In this document: positions 27,477 through 36,331 of the stretch, piece after piece
How positions within the stretch are numbered: the first letter of the stretch is position 1
How the letters are laid out: each line of letters starts with the position of its first letter
From: Pseudomonas fluorescens
GTDB taxonomy: Bacteria; Pseudomonadota; Gammaproteobacteria; Pseudomonadales; Pseudomonadaceae
NCBI RefSeq assembly: GCF_902497855.1
Contig: NZ_CABVHU010000005.1
Location: 1 to 64,000, forward strand
Reading direction: 5' to 3'
DNA length: 64,000 nucleotides
Made by a program: the position numbers and the translations under genes
Notes under the pieces: generated by a model
Seen by the model: only the letters and a program-made list of their open reading frames with translations
Told to the model about the DNA's origin: nothing
Databases searched by the model: none

Positions 27477-28481
27477 TCAGTAGCTGTTGGCACCCATCCG
27501 GCACGCAATCTCGAACGCCTGGCGGATCGCCCCGACATTCGCCTTGCCCTGCCCCGCGATATCGAACGCAGTACCGTGGGCCGGCGTGGTGATCGGAATC
27601 GGCAATCCGCCCTGCACCGTCACGCCACGGGAGAACCCCATCAGCTTGATCGCGATCTGTCCCTGGTCGTGATACATGGTCACCACTGCGTCGAAGGCAC
27701 TGGCATCACCCTGAACCTTGAGGAAAATCGTATCGCCGGGATACGGTCCTTCAGCCGCAATCCCCAGCGCCTGAGCCGAGCGAACAGCCGGGCCGATGAT
27801 GTCCAGTTCTTCGCGTCCGAACGAGCCGTTGTCGCCGTTGTGCGGATTCAACCCACACACACCGATGCGCGGTTTCTCCAGGCCGTTGCGCTTGAGCGCC
27901 GTGTCGATCAGCTGGATCGCCTCCACCACCCGCGCCTGGGTGAGCATGCCCGGCACATCGGCCAGGGCGACGTGGGACGTCACCCGGGAGGTCCAGAGGT
28001 TGTCGAGCACGTTGAATTCGCAGAACGGCCCGTGGAAACCCAGCAGCTCGGCGAACCAGTGCAGTTCGTCGCTATGGGCCATGCCGGCCATGTGCAACGA
28101 GGTCTTGTTCAACGGCCCGAACAGCACCGCGTCGGTGCTACCGGCCTCGGTCAGGCGCAGGGCTTTTTCCAAGGTGTCGAGACTGTAGCGGCCGCCGATC
28201 ACACTGGCTTCACTGCGCGCAAATTCGCCGAGGGTGTCGCCACGAAAGTCATAGAACAGCGGCGTGTCATCTCGAAAATCCAGCTGATCCAGAGACTCCA
28301 CGCGACGATACGCAAACTCTGTCCCGGCGATGCGCATGCCGCGGCGCATTTCCGCCTCGTCGGCAATCAGAATCACATTGGCCTGGCTGCGCACGTCGGG
28401 CTCGCCGAGCAGGCGGGCGATCAGTTCCGGGCCGATGCCCGCCGGGTCACCCAGGACCATGGCGATGGTTGTCTTGTTCAT
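27477..28481 (-). CDS. PdxA2-like 4-hydroxythreonine-4-phosphate dehydrogenase family protein
   Basis: 334 residues. The PdxA fold is evident from GDPAGIGPEL at the N-terminus, GPLNKTSLHMAGMAHSDE (substrate and metal His), CGLNPHNGDNGSFG, EGPYPGDTIFL, and the metal-binding MYHDQGQIAIK. PdxA2 paralogs act outside vitamin B6 synthesis, for example oxidising 4-phospho-threonate/erythronate in tetronate catabolism, which needs a DUF1537 kinase that is absent here. Its start overlaps the amidohydrolase stop as ATGA, so the two are coupled. In this island it probably oxidises a sugar-acid intermediate (inference). Confidence 0.85.
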   Translation of the reverse strand: MNKTTIAMVLGDPAGIGPELIARLLGEPDVRSQANVILIADEAEMRRGMRIAGTEFAYRRVESLDQLDFRDDTPLFYDFRGDTLGEFARSEASVIGGRYSLDTLEKALRLTEAGSTDAVLFGPLNKTSLHMAGMAHSDELHWFAELLGFHGPFCEFNVLDNLWTSRVTSHVALADVPGMLTQARVVEAIQLIDTALKRNGLEKPRIGVCGLNPHNGDNGSFGREELDIIGPAVRSAQALGIAAEGPYPGDTIFLKVQGDASAFDAVVTMYHDQGQIAIKLMGFSRGVTVQGGLPIPITTPAHGTAFDIAGQGKANVGAIRQAFEIACRMGANSY

Positions 28482-29434
28482 GCTTCACTCCTCAAGGGTT
28501 CTGGCCGCGTCCGGTCAATGGCGGCAGGCTCGCAACGATAAACCCGCTGCGCGTTGCTGTAGAACAGTCGCTCCTGATCGGCCAGCGGCAGATCGGCAAC
28601 AATGGATTTGAAACCGTTGTAGATGTTATTGAATGAGCCGCACAGGCCGTCCACTGGAAAGTTGCTGGCGAACATCACTCGACCGGGACCGTAGATCGCG
28701 ATCACTTCGCGCACGATCCAGGCATTGTCCTTGGCGCGCCATGCCTGGCCGCGCTGCCCAAGGCCGGAGATTTTCACCTGCACGTTCGGCCATTCGGCCA
28801 GCCGCGCCATCGCCAGACGCCAACCCGCCAGGCCCTCGGCACTGCGGTCGCTCGGCAGCCCGGCGTGATTGAGAATCAGCGTAGTGCCGGGAAAGTCCCG
28901 GGCCAGCCGCTCGGCTTCGTGCAGGTTCCACCAGGGTGTCTGCAAATCGAAATGCAGCCCCAACCCTTGCAGTGCAGCGTAACTGCGCCGCCAATGCTCG
29001 TCGCTCATCAGGCTGCGCACATGGCCTACCTGCGCCGGCGTGGTCGGGCCACCGGGTTTGTGGCGAACGCTGCGCACGCACTTGTAACTCGCTTGCTCGG
29101 TCATGACCGCAATGGCGTCGGGATGGTCCAGCCAGGCTTGAGCGACGATTGCATTCGGTACGCCGTAACGGGCGGCCAGTTGTTCGATGAAGCGGGTTTC
29201 GCCAATCGGGTCTTGCGGGTCCCATTCGGTCTCGATGTACACCGTCTTGACGACGTCATGAGGACGGGCATCGGCGAAGTAATCCTCGGGAAAATAGCGA
29301 CGCTTGAGCGCACCGTAATCGCCGTAGCAAAACGGGATATCGGCGTCGGGCGCCAACCAGGGATGGGCATTGATCGACGGGTCCCAGAATTGATGATGGG
29401 CATCGATGATCGGTCCACTCCACAGCTCACCCAT
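28478..29434 (-). CDS. Amidohydrolase-2 family protein, sugar lactonase-like
   Basis: 318 residues. Amidohydrolase barrel with IIDAHHQFWDP (metal HxH-like), YIETEWDP, LGLHFDLQ, LILNHAGLP and the C-terminal VMFASNFPVDG where FGSDWP is more usual. Relatives include L-fucono- and L-rhamnono-lactonases and dicarboxylate lactonases, which open a lactone ring before dehydration. The ATG at 29434 follows GAGGTG; the longer frame lacks support. It is the first gene of a two-gene minus-strand unit, with an operator-like dyad about 90 bases upstream. Confidence 0.82.
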   Translation of the reverse strand: MGELWSGPIIDAHHQFWDPSINAHPWLAPDADIPFCYGDYGALKRRYFPEDYFADARPHDVVKTVYIETEWDPQDPIGETRFIEQLAARYGVPNAIVAQAWLDHPDAIAVMTEQASYKCVRSVRHKPGGPTTPAQVGHVRSLMSDEHWRRSYAALQGLGLHFDLQTPWWNLHEAERLARDFPGTTLILNHAGLPSDRSAEGLAGWRLAMARLAEWPNVQVKISGLGQRGQAWRAKDNAWIVREVIAIYGPGRVMFASNFPVDGLCGSFNNIYNGFKSIVADLPLADQERLFYSNAQRVYRCEPAAIDRTRPEPLRSEA

Positions 29435-29523
29435 GAGGCACCTCGTCGAGGTTGATGATCGGTACTGACCAGCACTATCGAAGGCACAGTGATAACCGTC
29501 CAATCAAAACTTGAAATAAGGCG

Positions 29524-29538
29524 ATAGCCCTGGGTTAT
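29524..29538 (-). promoter_or_regulatory. Candidate LysR-type operator, copy 2
   Basis: Gene-facing strand: ATAACCCAGGGCTAT followed by CG, the same dyad as copies 1 and 3. It lies 90 bases before the amidohydrolase ATG in the 350-base divergent gap 29435-29784, which otherwise holds no gene. Confidence 0.6.
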
Positions 29539-29652
29539 GTCATGCCCTGCTTTCAGGGGGCTTGCGGGGTATTGCGCCTATACCGACTTTCCACTCAAAT
29601 GGCTCTGGCGCGCTGATCCTGGCGATACAGGTGATTTTATTTGTGGCGACCT

Positions 29653-29667
29653 ATAACCCCAGGCTAT
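29653..29667 (+). promoter_or_regulatory. Candidate LysR-type operator, copy 3
   Basis: Reads ATAACCCCAGGCTAT followed by CG on the plus strand, facing the transporter operon. It lies 118 bases before the ATG of the solute-binding protein gene. Its centre is 129 bases from that of copy 2. Confidence 0.6.
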
Positions 29668-29784
29668 CGGCGTATGTATTGTTTTGACTAGACGCGCAGG
29701 CGCTGTCTTCCCACACTCATTCCAGGCTTGCAACTTTCATCACCGACAAGTCACTCATAACAACTACAAAAACGAGGCCCTTCC

Positions 29785-30798
29785 ATGCGAAATGCATTCG
29801 TCCGTCGCACGTCCCGTCTGGCTCTTGGTTGCACACTGGTCGCCGCAGGGATCCTCCCGGCTCTGGCTCACGCCTGGCAACCGGACAAGAACGTCGAAAT
29901 CGTCGTCGCCGGTGGCCCCGGTGGCGGTACCGACCAGCTTGGTCGCCTGATCCAGTCGATCATCACCACTCACAAGTTCCTCGACGTCAATACCATCGTC
30001 CTGAACAAGGGTGGCGGCAATGGCGCCGAAGCCTTTCTCGACCTGAAAATGAACAAGGGCGATCCGGAAAAACTGGTGATCGGCACCAACAACATCTACT
30101 TGTTGCCGCTGGTGTCCAAGCTCGGTTATCAATGGCAGGAACTGACCCCGGTCGCGGCCGTGGCCGAGGATGACTTCATTCTCTGGAGCTACAAAGGCGC
30201 ACCGTGGAAAGATGCCAAGGGCTTCTATGAAGCAGCCAAGGCCGACCCGTCGAAACTGCGCATGGGCGGCAGCCAGTCCAAGGATGTCGACCAGACCCTG
30301 ACCCTGCTGCTGAACCAGACCAACAACAGCAAACTGGTGTACATCCCGTTCAAGAGCGGCAGTGAAGCCGCGACCCAACTGGCCGGCAAGCACATCGCCG
30401 CCAACGTCAACAATCCCAGCGAAAGCATCAGCCAATGGCGTGGCGACCAGGTCGAGCCGCTCTGCGTGTTCAGTAAGGAGCGCATGAGCTATACCGAGAA
30501 AGTCGCCGGCGATAAATCCTGGGCCGACGTTCCGACCTGCCACGAACAGGGCCTGGGCATCGACCAGTACCGCTTCCCGCGCACCGTGTTCATGCCCGGC
30601 GAAGTCACCGCCGAACAGCGCACGTTCTATGTCGAATTGATGCGCAAAGTCACCGAGACCCCGGAGTTCAAGGCCTACGTCAAGCAGAACGCGCTGGTGC
30701 CGACTTTCCTCGAAGGCGAGCCACTGACCGCCTACATCGAAAAAGACACCGCTCGCGTTACCCCGGTGTTCAAAGAAGCCGGCTGGCTGAAAAACTGA
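29785..30798 (+). CDS. Tripartite tricarboxylate transporter solute-binding protein (TctC family)
   Basis: 337 residues. A signal peptide (about 1-32, ending LPALAHA|W) is followed by the TctC/BugT fold: NVEIVVAGGPGGGTDQLGR, TIVLNKGGGNGAEAFLDLK and VPTFLEGEPLTAYIEKD. It delivers a carboxylate to the TctAB membrane complex from the periplasm. The substrate is unknown for nearly all members; the neighbouring enzymes suggest a sugar acid. GAGG lies before the ATG at 29785. First gene of the tctC-tctB-tctA-type operon, preceded by operator copy 3. Confidence 0.9.
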   Translation: MRNAFVRRTSRLALGCTLVAAGILPALAHAWQPDKNVEIVVAGGPGGGTDQLGRLIQSIITTHKFLDVNTIVLNKGGGNGAEAFLDLKMNKGDPEKLVIGTNNIYLLPLVSKLGYQWQELTPVAAVAEDDFILWSYKGAPWKDAKGFYEAAKADPSKLRMGGSQSKDVDQTLTLLLNQTNNSKLVYIPFKSGSEAATQLAGKHIAANVNNPSESISQWRGDQVEPLCVFSKERMSYTEKVAGDKSWADVPTCHEQGLGIDQYRFPRTVFMPGEVTAEQRTFYVELMRKVTETPEFKAYVKQNALVPTFLEGEPLTAYIEKDTARVTPVFKEAGWLKN

Positions 30799-30851
30799 GT
30801 TGCCCGCGGCCGTCCGCCTGCGCACGGCCGTCACCTGCTGGAGGTGCTTTC

Positions 30852-31385
30852 ATGTCCCAATCTTCGGATTCACCGGCGCTGGTCGGTACCCGCTGGGTCG
30901 AACTCGGCCTGACACTCTTCACCACGCTGATCGGCGTGGTGGTGATGTTCGGCAGCGTCGAACAGGGTATCGGCTGGGGCGATTCCGGCCCCGAGCCGGG
31001 TTACTTCCCCTTTTACATCGGCCTGTTGCTGAGCGCCGCTAGTGTGGGCAACGGCGTATTGACCCTGGTGCGCTGGAAAGCGCTGAGCATCTCATTCGTC
31101 AGCCGCAGTGCGTTCAGGCAAGTGCTGTCGGTGTTCATCCCGATTGCGCTGTTCGTCGCGGCCATGCCGTTCACCGGTATTTACGTGGCCTCGGCCTGCT
31201 TCATCGCCTGGTTCATGTGGCATGACAAAACCCGCGTCAAACCCTATGGCAAGTTGATGATCGCTTCTATATCCCTCGGTGCGGTCCTCGCCAGCTACAT
31301 GATTTTCGCACTGTGGTTCAAGGTCCCGCTGGATGCCGGCCCTCTAGGCGACTGGATTGCCCTGGCCGGGAGACATTTCAAATGA
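30852..31385 (+). CDS. Tripartite tricarboxylate transporter small membrane subunit (TctB family)
   Basis: 177 residues with four hydrophobic segments (about 12-32, 40-70, 90-115, 140-165), the size and layout of TctB. It forms the membrane part together with TctA. CTGGAGGTG precedes the ATG by 6-7 bases. Its stop overlaps the next start as ATGA, so the two membrane subunits are translationally coupled. Confidence 0.88.
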   Translation: MSQSSDSPALVGTRWVELGLTLFTTLIGVVVMFGSVEQGIGWGDSGPEPGYFPFYIGLLLSAASVGNGVLTLVRWKALSISFVSRSAFRQVLSVFIPIALFVAAMPFTGIYVASACFIAWFMWHDKTRVKPYGKLMIASISLGAVLASYMIFALWFKVPLDAGPLGDWIALAGRHFK

Positions 31386-32911
31386 GCGAGTTCGATTCCC
31401 TGCTGCAAGGCATGAACCTGATCCTGACCCCCGGCCATATCGGCCTGATGGTGATCGGCGTGCTGCTGGGCATTCTGGTCGGCGTGTTGCCCGGCCTCGG
31501 CGCCCCCAACGGCGTGGCGTTGCTGCTGCCGCTGACGTTCACCATGTCGCCGGTGTCGGCGATCATCCTGTTGTCGTGCATGTATTGGGGCGCGCTGTTC
31601 GGCGGCTCGATCACCTCCATCCTGTTCAACATACCCGGTGAGCCCTCATCGGTGGCGACCACCTTCGACGGCTACCCGATGGCCCGCGAAGGCCGCGCCG
31701 CCGAAGCGCTGACCGCGGCCTTCAGCTCGGCGCTGATCGGTGCGCTGGCCGGGGTGTTGTTGCTGACGTTCCTGTCGACGCGGATTGCCGAATTCGCCAT
31801 GTCCTTCAGTTCGCCGGAGTTCTTCGCGGTGTACCTGCTGGCGTTCTGCACCTTCATTGGCATGAGCAAGAACCCGCCGCTGAAAACCGTGGTGGCGATG
31901 ATGATCGGTTTCGCCATGGCCGCAGTCGGCATGGACACGGTCTCGGGCAACCTGCGCCTGACCTTCGACCAGCCGACACTGATGACCGGCATCAGCTTCG
32001 AAGTGGCGGTCATCGGCCTGTTCGGCATTGGCGAAATCCTCTGCACGGTCGAGGAAGGCCTGGTGTTCCGCGGCGAGCATGCGCGCATCACACCCATGGT
32101 AATCCTGCGCACCTGGGCCAGGTTGCCCCGCTACTGGTGGACCATTGTGCGCAGCACCCTGGTCGGTTGCTGGATGGGCATCACCCCTGGCGGCCCGACC
32201 GCGGCCTCGTTCATGAGCTATAGCCTGGCGCGACGCTTCTCGAAGAACCGCGAGAACTTCGGCAAGGGTGAACTCGAAGGCGTGATCGCCCCGGAAACCG
32301 CCGACCATGCGGCCGGCACCAGCGCGCTGCTACCCATGCTGACCCTGGGCATTCCCGGTTCGGCCACCGCCGCCGTGATGCTCGGTGGGTTGATGATCTG
32401 GGGCCTGCACCCTGGCCCGACGCTGTTCGTCGAACAACATGACTTCGTCTGGGGCCTGATCGCGAGCATGTACCTGGGCAACGTGGTGAGTCTGATCGTG
32501 GTGCTGGCCACCGTGCCGCTGTTCGCGTCGATCCTGCGCATTCCGTTCTCGATCATTGCGCCGATCATCATCATGGTCTGCGCCATCGGTGCCTACTCGG
32601 TGCACAACTCGTTCTTCGACGTGGTGCTGATGCTCGGCTTCGGTGCGCTGGGTTATCTGTTCAAAAAACTTGGTTACCCGATCGCACCGCTGGTTCTGGC
32701 CGCGGTACTGGGGGACAAGGCGGAAGATGCTTTCCGTCAGTCGATGCTGTTCTCCGATGGTCAGATCGGGATCTTCTGGTCGAACCCGTTGGTGGGCGGC
32801 CTGACCACGGCAGCGCTGCTGATGCTGTTCTGGCCGCTGATTTCCAAGGCGCTGCAAACCCTGATGGGCCTGCGCAAACCCCAGGTCGCCAAGCCAAAAT
32901 CGGTGCTGTGA
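31382..32911 (+). CDS. Tripartite tricarboxylate transporter large membrane subunit (TctA family)
   Basis: 509 residues with about twelve helices. Family signatures are LVGVLPGLGAPNGVALLLPLTF near residue 30, YWGALFGGSITSILFNIPGEP near 65, and the repeated GIPGSATAAVMLGGLMIWGL.PGP near 330. TctA is the ion-coupled transport channel working with the TctC-type binding protein. The ATG at 31382 overlaps the tctB stop; the open frame further left lies inside tctB. Confidence 0.92.
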   Translation: MSEFDSLLQGMNLILTPGHIGLMVIGVLLGILVGVLPGLGAPNGVALLLPLTFTMSPVSAIILLSCMYWGALFGGSITSILFNIPGEPSSVATTFDGYPMAREGRAAEALTAAFSSALIGALAGVLLLTFLSTRIAEFAMSFSSPEFFAVYLLAFCTFIGMSKNPPLKTVVAMMIGFAMAAVGMDTVSGNLRLTFDQPTLMTGISFEVAVIGLFGIGEILCTVEEGLVFRGEHARITPMVILRTWARLPRYWWTIVRSTLVGCWMGITPGGPTAASFMSYSLARRFSKNRENFGKGELEGVIAPETADHAAGTSALLPMLTLGIPGSATAAVMLGGLMIWGLHPGPTLFVEQHDFVWGLIASMYLGNVVSLIVVLATVPLFASILRIPFSIIAPIIIMVCAIGAYSVHNSFFDVVLMLGFGALGYLFKKLGYPIAPLVLAAVLGDKAEDAFRQSMLFSDGQIGIFWSNPLVGGLTTAALLMLFWPLISKALQTLMGLRKPQVAKPKSVL

Positions 32912-32930
32912 CACAGCAATGCTGGCAACG

Positions 32931-32949
32931 CCTGACATTTGTTGTCAGG
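32931..32949. promoter_or_regulatory. 19-base dyad before the LysR gene
   Basis: CCTGACA and TGTCAGG are perfect 7-bp arms around a 5-base centre. It sits 20 bases after the tctA stop and 31 bases before the LysR ATG. It could be an operator, a weak terminator, or an mRNA hairpin; the sequence differs from the three ATAACCCC-type sites. Confidence 0.4.
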
Positions 32950-32980
32950 CTTGCCGCAGTCCTTTTTCGCGAGCGCGGCC

Positions 32981-33919
32981 ATGACCCGAATTCCTGTTGC
33001 CAATGTGATCCACAGTCGATTGCGTCTGCGCCAGCTACGGCTGATGCTGGCGTTGCAGGAATTCGGTTCGTTGCGCCGCGCCGCCGACCACATCGGCATG
33101 ACGCAACCGGCGGCGACCAAGATGCTGCACGAAGCCGAGGACTTGCTGGGTGTGGAGCTCTTCGAGCGGCTGCCCCGGGGCATGCGTTCTACCCCCTTCG
33201 GGGAAACCGTCACCTATTACGCACGCATGGTGTTCGCCGAACTCAGCGGCATGCGTGAAGAACTGGTAGCACTCGAATCCGGCAACCTTGGCCGGGTCGC
33301 GGTCGGCGCGATTCCGGCGCTGGCTTCCGGGCTGTTGACCCGCACCATCGCCACCTTGAAACAAAGCCATCCACGGTTATCCATGAGCATCCAGGTCGAC
33401 ACCAGCGACGTGCTGGTGCAGGCCTTGCTCCAGGATCAGCTGGACATCGTGCTGGGTCGGATTCCAGCCGGTGCGCGAGCCGAAGAGTTGCTCTTCGACA
33501 GCCTCGGCGAAGAAGCCCTGTGTGTGATTGCCGGTGCACAACATCCATTGGCGAAGGAAAAGCAGCTGAGCTGGGCAGAATTGCAGAACATGACCTGGGT
33601 GCTGCAACAGCATCCAAGCCCGATGCGCGCGATCATCAATCAGGTGTTCCACAATGCGCGGGTCGATATCCCCAGCAGCATTGTCGAAACCACCTCGATC
33701 ATGACCTTGCTCTCATTGATCCAGCAGACCGACATGCTCGGTGTGACACCGGTGTCGGTGGTAGAGGACTATCCCGGCCGTGATCTGCTGGCCGTGTTGC
33801 CGATCAAGTTCGAAGCCCGGCTGCCCCCCTATGGGCTGATCACCCGGCGTCATCGCATTCAATCGTCGGCGATGCAGGCGTTCATGAACTCGGTGCGGGC
33901 GGAACATGCGCGGGTGTAG
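32981..33919 (+). CDS. LysR-family regulator, GbpR/Cbl-like, probable regulator of the sugar-acid island
   Basis: 312 residues. HTH in residues about 10-70 (RLRLRQLRLMLALQEFGSLR, GMTQPAATKMLHEAEDLLGV), then the effector domain. The HTH and the VGAIPALASGLLTRTIATLK stretch resemble LysR proteins regulating sugar and aromatic acid genes. The ATG at 32981 is chosen over an upstream TTG because it begins at the usual distance before the HTH. It follows tctA by 69 bases in the same direction. The T-N11-A dyads upstream of all three enzyme/transport units make it the obvious candidate regulator. Confidence 0.85.
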   Translation: MTRIPVANVIHSRLRLRQLRLMLALQEFGSLRRAADHIGMTQPAATKMLHEAEDLLGVELFERLPRGMRSTPFGETVTYYARMVFAELSGMREELVALESGNLGRVAVGAIPALASGLLTRTIATLKQSHPRLSMSIQVDTSDVLVQALLQDQLDIVLGRIPAGARAEELLFDSLGEEALCVIAGAQHPLAKEKQLSWAELQNMTWVLQQHPSPMRAIINQVFHNARVDIPSSIVETTSIMTLLSLIQQTDMLGVTPVSVVEDYPGRDLLAVLPIKFEARLPPYGLITRRHRIQSSAMQAFMNSVRAEHARV

Positions 33920-33921
33920 GC

Positions 33922-34022
33922 GTAGGAGCGAGCTTGCTCGCGAAGGACGTTAACGATGACGCGTTCTTTCTGAATGAGCGCGTCGCTCTTGAGATCTTCG
34001 CGAGCAAGCTCGCTCCTACAGG
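33922..34022. repeat. REPIN
   Basis: Symmetric arms GTAGGAGCGAGCTTGCTCGC and complement, with an asymmetric centre. It lies between the convergent LysR and lpxO genes. Confidence 0.85.
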
Positions 34023-34049
34023 GGCCGGTGTTTGATTCGGGAATATGCA

Positions 34050-34988
34050 TCAACCAAACAACCAATATCCCAATAACGCCAGAACCACGACCGCCAATAC
34101 TGGCCGCATTACGCGGTATGCCCTGGGGTTGCGACGCTTCCATTGTTTGATCCCGCCACTGAAACTGTCGCCGAAGTTCTTGCTCCAGGCATAGGCCTGG
34201 TTGATCCCGCCAACACGTTCGTCATCCAGGTTCTGCGGTGCGGTGGCGCGGCCCAGGAAGCCACTGACCCAACGGTTGATGCGGGTCATCAAGCGGTTGC
34301 TCAGCGGGCGTTCGACATCGCAGAACAGGATGACCCGGGTCTTTTCGGTTTCGTTCTTGACCCAGTGCACATAGGTCTCGTCGAACATCACGTCCTCGCC
34401 ATCGCGCCAGGCGTAAATCTGACCGTCAACGAAAATGCGGCAGTCGTCGGAGTTCGGGGTCGACAGCCCCAAGTGATAACGCAGGGAGCCGGCAAACGGG
34501 TCGCGGTGCGGGTTGAGGTGACTGCCGCCTGGCAGCAAGGCGAACATCGCGCCTTTGACGTTGGGAATGCCGTTGAGCAGGGCCACGGTTTTCGGGCACA
34601 GGGTTTGTGCCGAGGGCAGTGGCTTGTCATACCACTTGAGATAAAAACGCTTCCAGCCCTTCTTGAAGAACGAACCGAAACCGGCATCGTTGTTCTTCTC
34701 GGCGGCGCGGATGTAGCCCTCGTCGAACAGGTGCATCGCTTCGTCGCGGATCGCTTCCCAGTTGTCCTTGAGGACATCCAGTTCGGGGAATTTGCTGCGG
34801 TCCAGATAGGGTCTGGACGGTACGCTGGAGAACAGGTACATCAAGGCGTTATAGGGGGCGAACAGGGCCGAGTGGTTGACGAACTGGCGCAGGACCGGCA
34901 ATCGCGCCTTGCCGCGCAAATGCACATAAAGCGTGCTGCCCAGAAACAGCAGCAACAGCGACGCCTTCGCGGCAAGGGAAAAGGTCAT
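34050..34988 (-). CDS. lpxO: Lipid A 2-hydroxylase (Fe(II)/2-oxoglutarate-dependent)
   Basis: 312 residues. An N-terminal membrane segment (about 5-22), an aspartyl/asparaginyl beta-hydroxylase-type catalytic domain, and a C-terminal membrane helix (LAVVVLALLGYWLFG). Iron-binding residues are seen in HLNPHRDPF and in THVHWVKN-like TYVHWVKNETEKTRVIL; SLRYHLGLSTP is the oxoglutarate region. LpxO adds a 2-hydroxyl to secondary acyl chains of lipid A at the inner membrane, which can affect resistance to host peptides. The ATG at 34988 follows AAGGAG. It is monocistronic. Confidence 0.92.
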   Translation of the reverse strand: MTFSLAAKASLLLLFLGSTLYVHLRGKARLPVLRQFVNHSALFAPYNALMYLFSSVPSRPYLDRSKFPELDVLKDNWEAIRDEAMHLFDEGYIRAAEKNNDAGFGSFFKKGWKRFYLKWYDKPLPSAQTLCPKTVALLNGIPNVKGAMFALLPGGSHLNPHRDPFAGSLRYHLGLSTPNSDDCRIFVDGQIYAWRDGEDVMFDETYVHWVKNETEKTRVILFCDVERPLSNRLMTRINRWVSGFLGRATAPQNLDDERVGGINQAYAWSKNFGDSFSGGIKQWKRRNPRAYRVMRPVLAVVVLALLGYWLFG

Positions 34989-35193
34989 CAGCAACTCCTT
35001 GATAGTCGACAACTCTGCACAACGCCATGTACCCGACGTTGCAGCCGGCATGATAAACACTACCGGCGTCGGGAAAACCTGCATGAATCAACATTCAGTG
35101 TTGAGAAATATGCAACAAAGCACTTCTAACACAGGGCTCCTGAACGGGGGCTGACCTGAGTCATCCCCCTTTTTCCCAAGATTAAAAACAAGA

Positions 35194-35216
35194 TCAAAAG
35201 CTCGCAGCCTGCGATC
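35194..35216 (-). terminator. Probable terminator of cysK
   Basis: On the minus strand a TCGCA/TGCGA hairpin (within AGATCGCAGGCTGCGAGCT) is followed by GCTTTTGATCTTGTTTTT. It lies 15-35 bases past the cysK stop. Stem is short, so confidence is moderate. A second dyad with a T run on the plus strand is at 35146-35174. Confidence 0.5.
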
Positions 35217-35230
35217 TTTCGATTTTCCAG

Positions 35231-36205
35231 TTACTGCTGAGTCTCTTGCTCGGTAAACAGATCACTGAACAACATGCTCGACAGGTAGCGCTCGCCGGAA
35301 TCGGGCAGGATCACTACGATGGTCTTGCCCTGCATTTCCGGGGTTTCCGCCAGTCGAACCGCTACAGCCATCGCCGCACCAGAGGAAATCCCGCATAAAA
35401 TCCCTTCTTCCTGCATCAAACGCAGGGCCATGGCCTTGGACTCTTCATCGCTGACCAACTCGACCCGATCGACCATCGACAGGTCCAGATTTTTCGGCAC
35501 GAACCCGGCCCCGATACCCTGGATCTTGTGCGGGCTTGGTTTGATCTCCTCCCCGGCCAGGGCCTGGGTGATGACCGGCGAGGCCACCGGCTCCACGGCC
35601 ACCGACATGATCGGTTTGCTCTGGGTATTCTTGATATACCGCGAAACCCCGGTAATGGTTCCACCCGTTCCGACGCCAGCCACCAATACATCGACCGCAC
35701 CATCGGTATCGTTCCAGATTTCCGGGCCGGTGGTCTTCTCGTGAATGGCCGGGTTGGCCGGGTTGTCGAACTGCGCGGGCATGAAATAGGACGACGGGGC
35801 GCTGGCCACAATTTCAGCAGCTTTCTCGATCGCGCCCTTCATGCCCTTGGCCGGCTCGGTCAAGACCAGCTCGGCGCCGAGCGCCTTGAGCACTTTGCGA
35901 CGCTCGATACTCATGGAGGACGGCATGGTCAGCATCAACTTGTAACCACGCGCCGCGGCAACAAACGCGAGGCCGATACCGGTATTGCCCGACGTCGGCT
36001 CGACGATGGTCATGCCCGCTTTGAGTTTGCCGGAGCTTTCGGCGTCCCAGATCATATTCGCGCCGATCCGGCACTTGACCGAATAACCAGGGTTGCGCCC
36101 TTCGATCTTGGCCAGGATGGTCACGCCACGCGGGGCGATGCGGTTGATCTGCACCAGCGGCGTATTGCCGATGGAATGGGCATTGTCAGCGAAAATACGG
36201 CTCAT
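35231..36205 (-). CDS. cysK: Cysteine synthase A (O-acetylserine sulfhydrylase)
   Basis: 324 residues, family length. PLP-binding Lys44 in [21 protein letters not shown] near 70, the PLP-phosphate loop [14 protein letters not shown] near 175 and [10 protein letters not shown] near 268. It makes L-cysteine from O-acetylserine and sulfide in the cytoplasm. It begins [19 protein letters not shown] at 36205. Monocistronic, with its own terminator; no cys operon neighbours. Function is clear from motifs. Confidence 0.96.
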   Translation of the reverse strand: MSRIFADNAHSIGNTPLVQINRIAPRGVTILAKIEGRNPGYSVKCRIGANMIWDAESSGKLKAGMTIVEPTSGNTGIGLAFVAAARGYKLMLTMPSSMSIERRKVLKALGAELVLTEPAKGMKGAIEKAAEIVASAPSSYFMPAQFDNPANPAIHEKTTGPEIWNDTDGAVDVLVAGVGTGGTITGVSRYIKNTQSKPIMSVAVEPVASPVITQALAGEEIKPSPHKIQGIGAGFVPKNLDLSMVDRVELVSDEESKAMALRLMQEEGILCGISSGAAMAVAVRLAETPEMQGKTIVVILPDSGERYLSSMLFSDLFTEQETQQ

Positions 36206-36331
36206 GGCTGGGTCCTTGTACAGCGTTGAATAAGCCCTCCAAGGTAAGCCTGTTGCCTGTGGTCGTCCAGTCAGTCGAACGTCCGGTTACAACAACAGTC
36301 AATGGCTTTACATCGCCAGAGATTTGCCATC

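Noticed and set aside
26975..27592. Repeated short frames in the 133-bp array
   Set aside because: They are identical copies of REP sequence, not genes.
35146..35174. Plus-strand terminator in the cysK-lpxO gap
   Set aside because: A GGGGG/CCCCC dyad with TTTTT is present, but no plus-strand gene ends upstream; left as a note in the cysK terminator entry.
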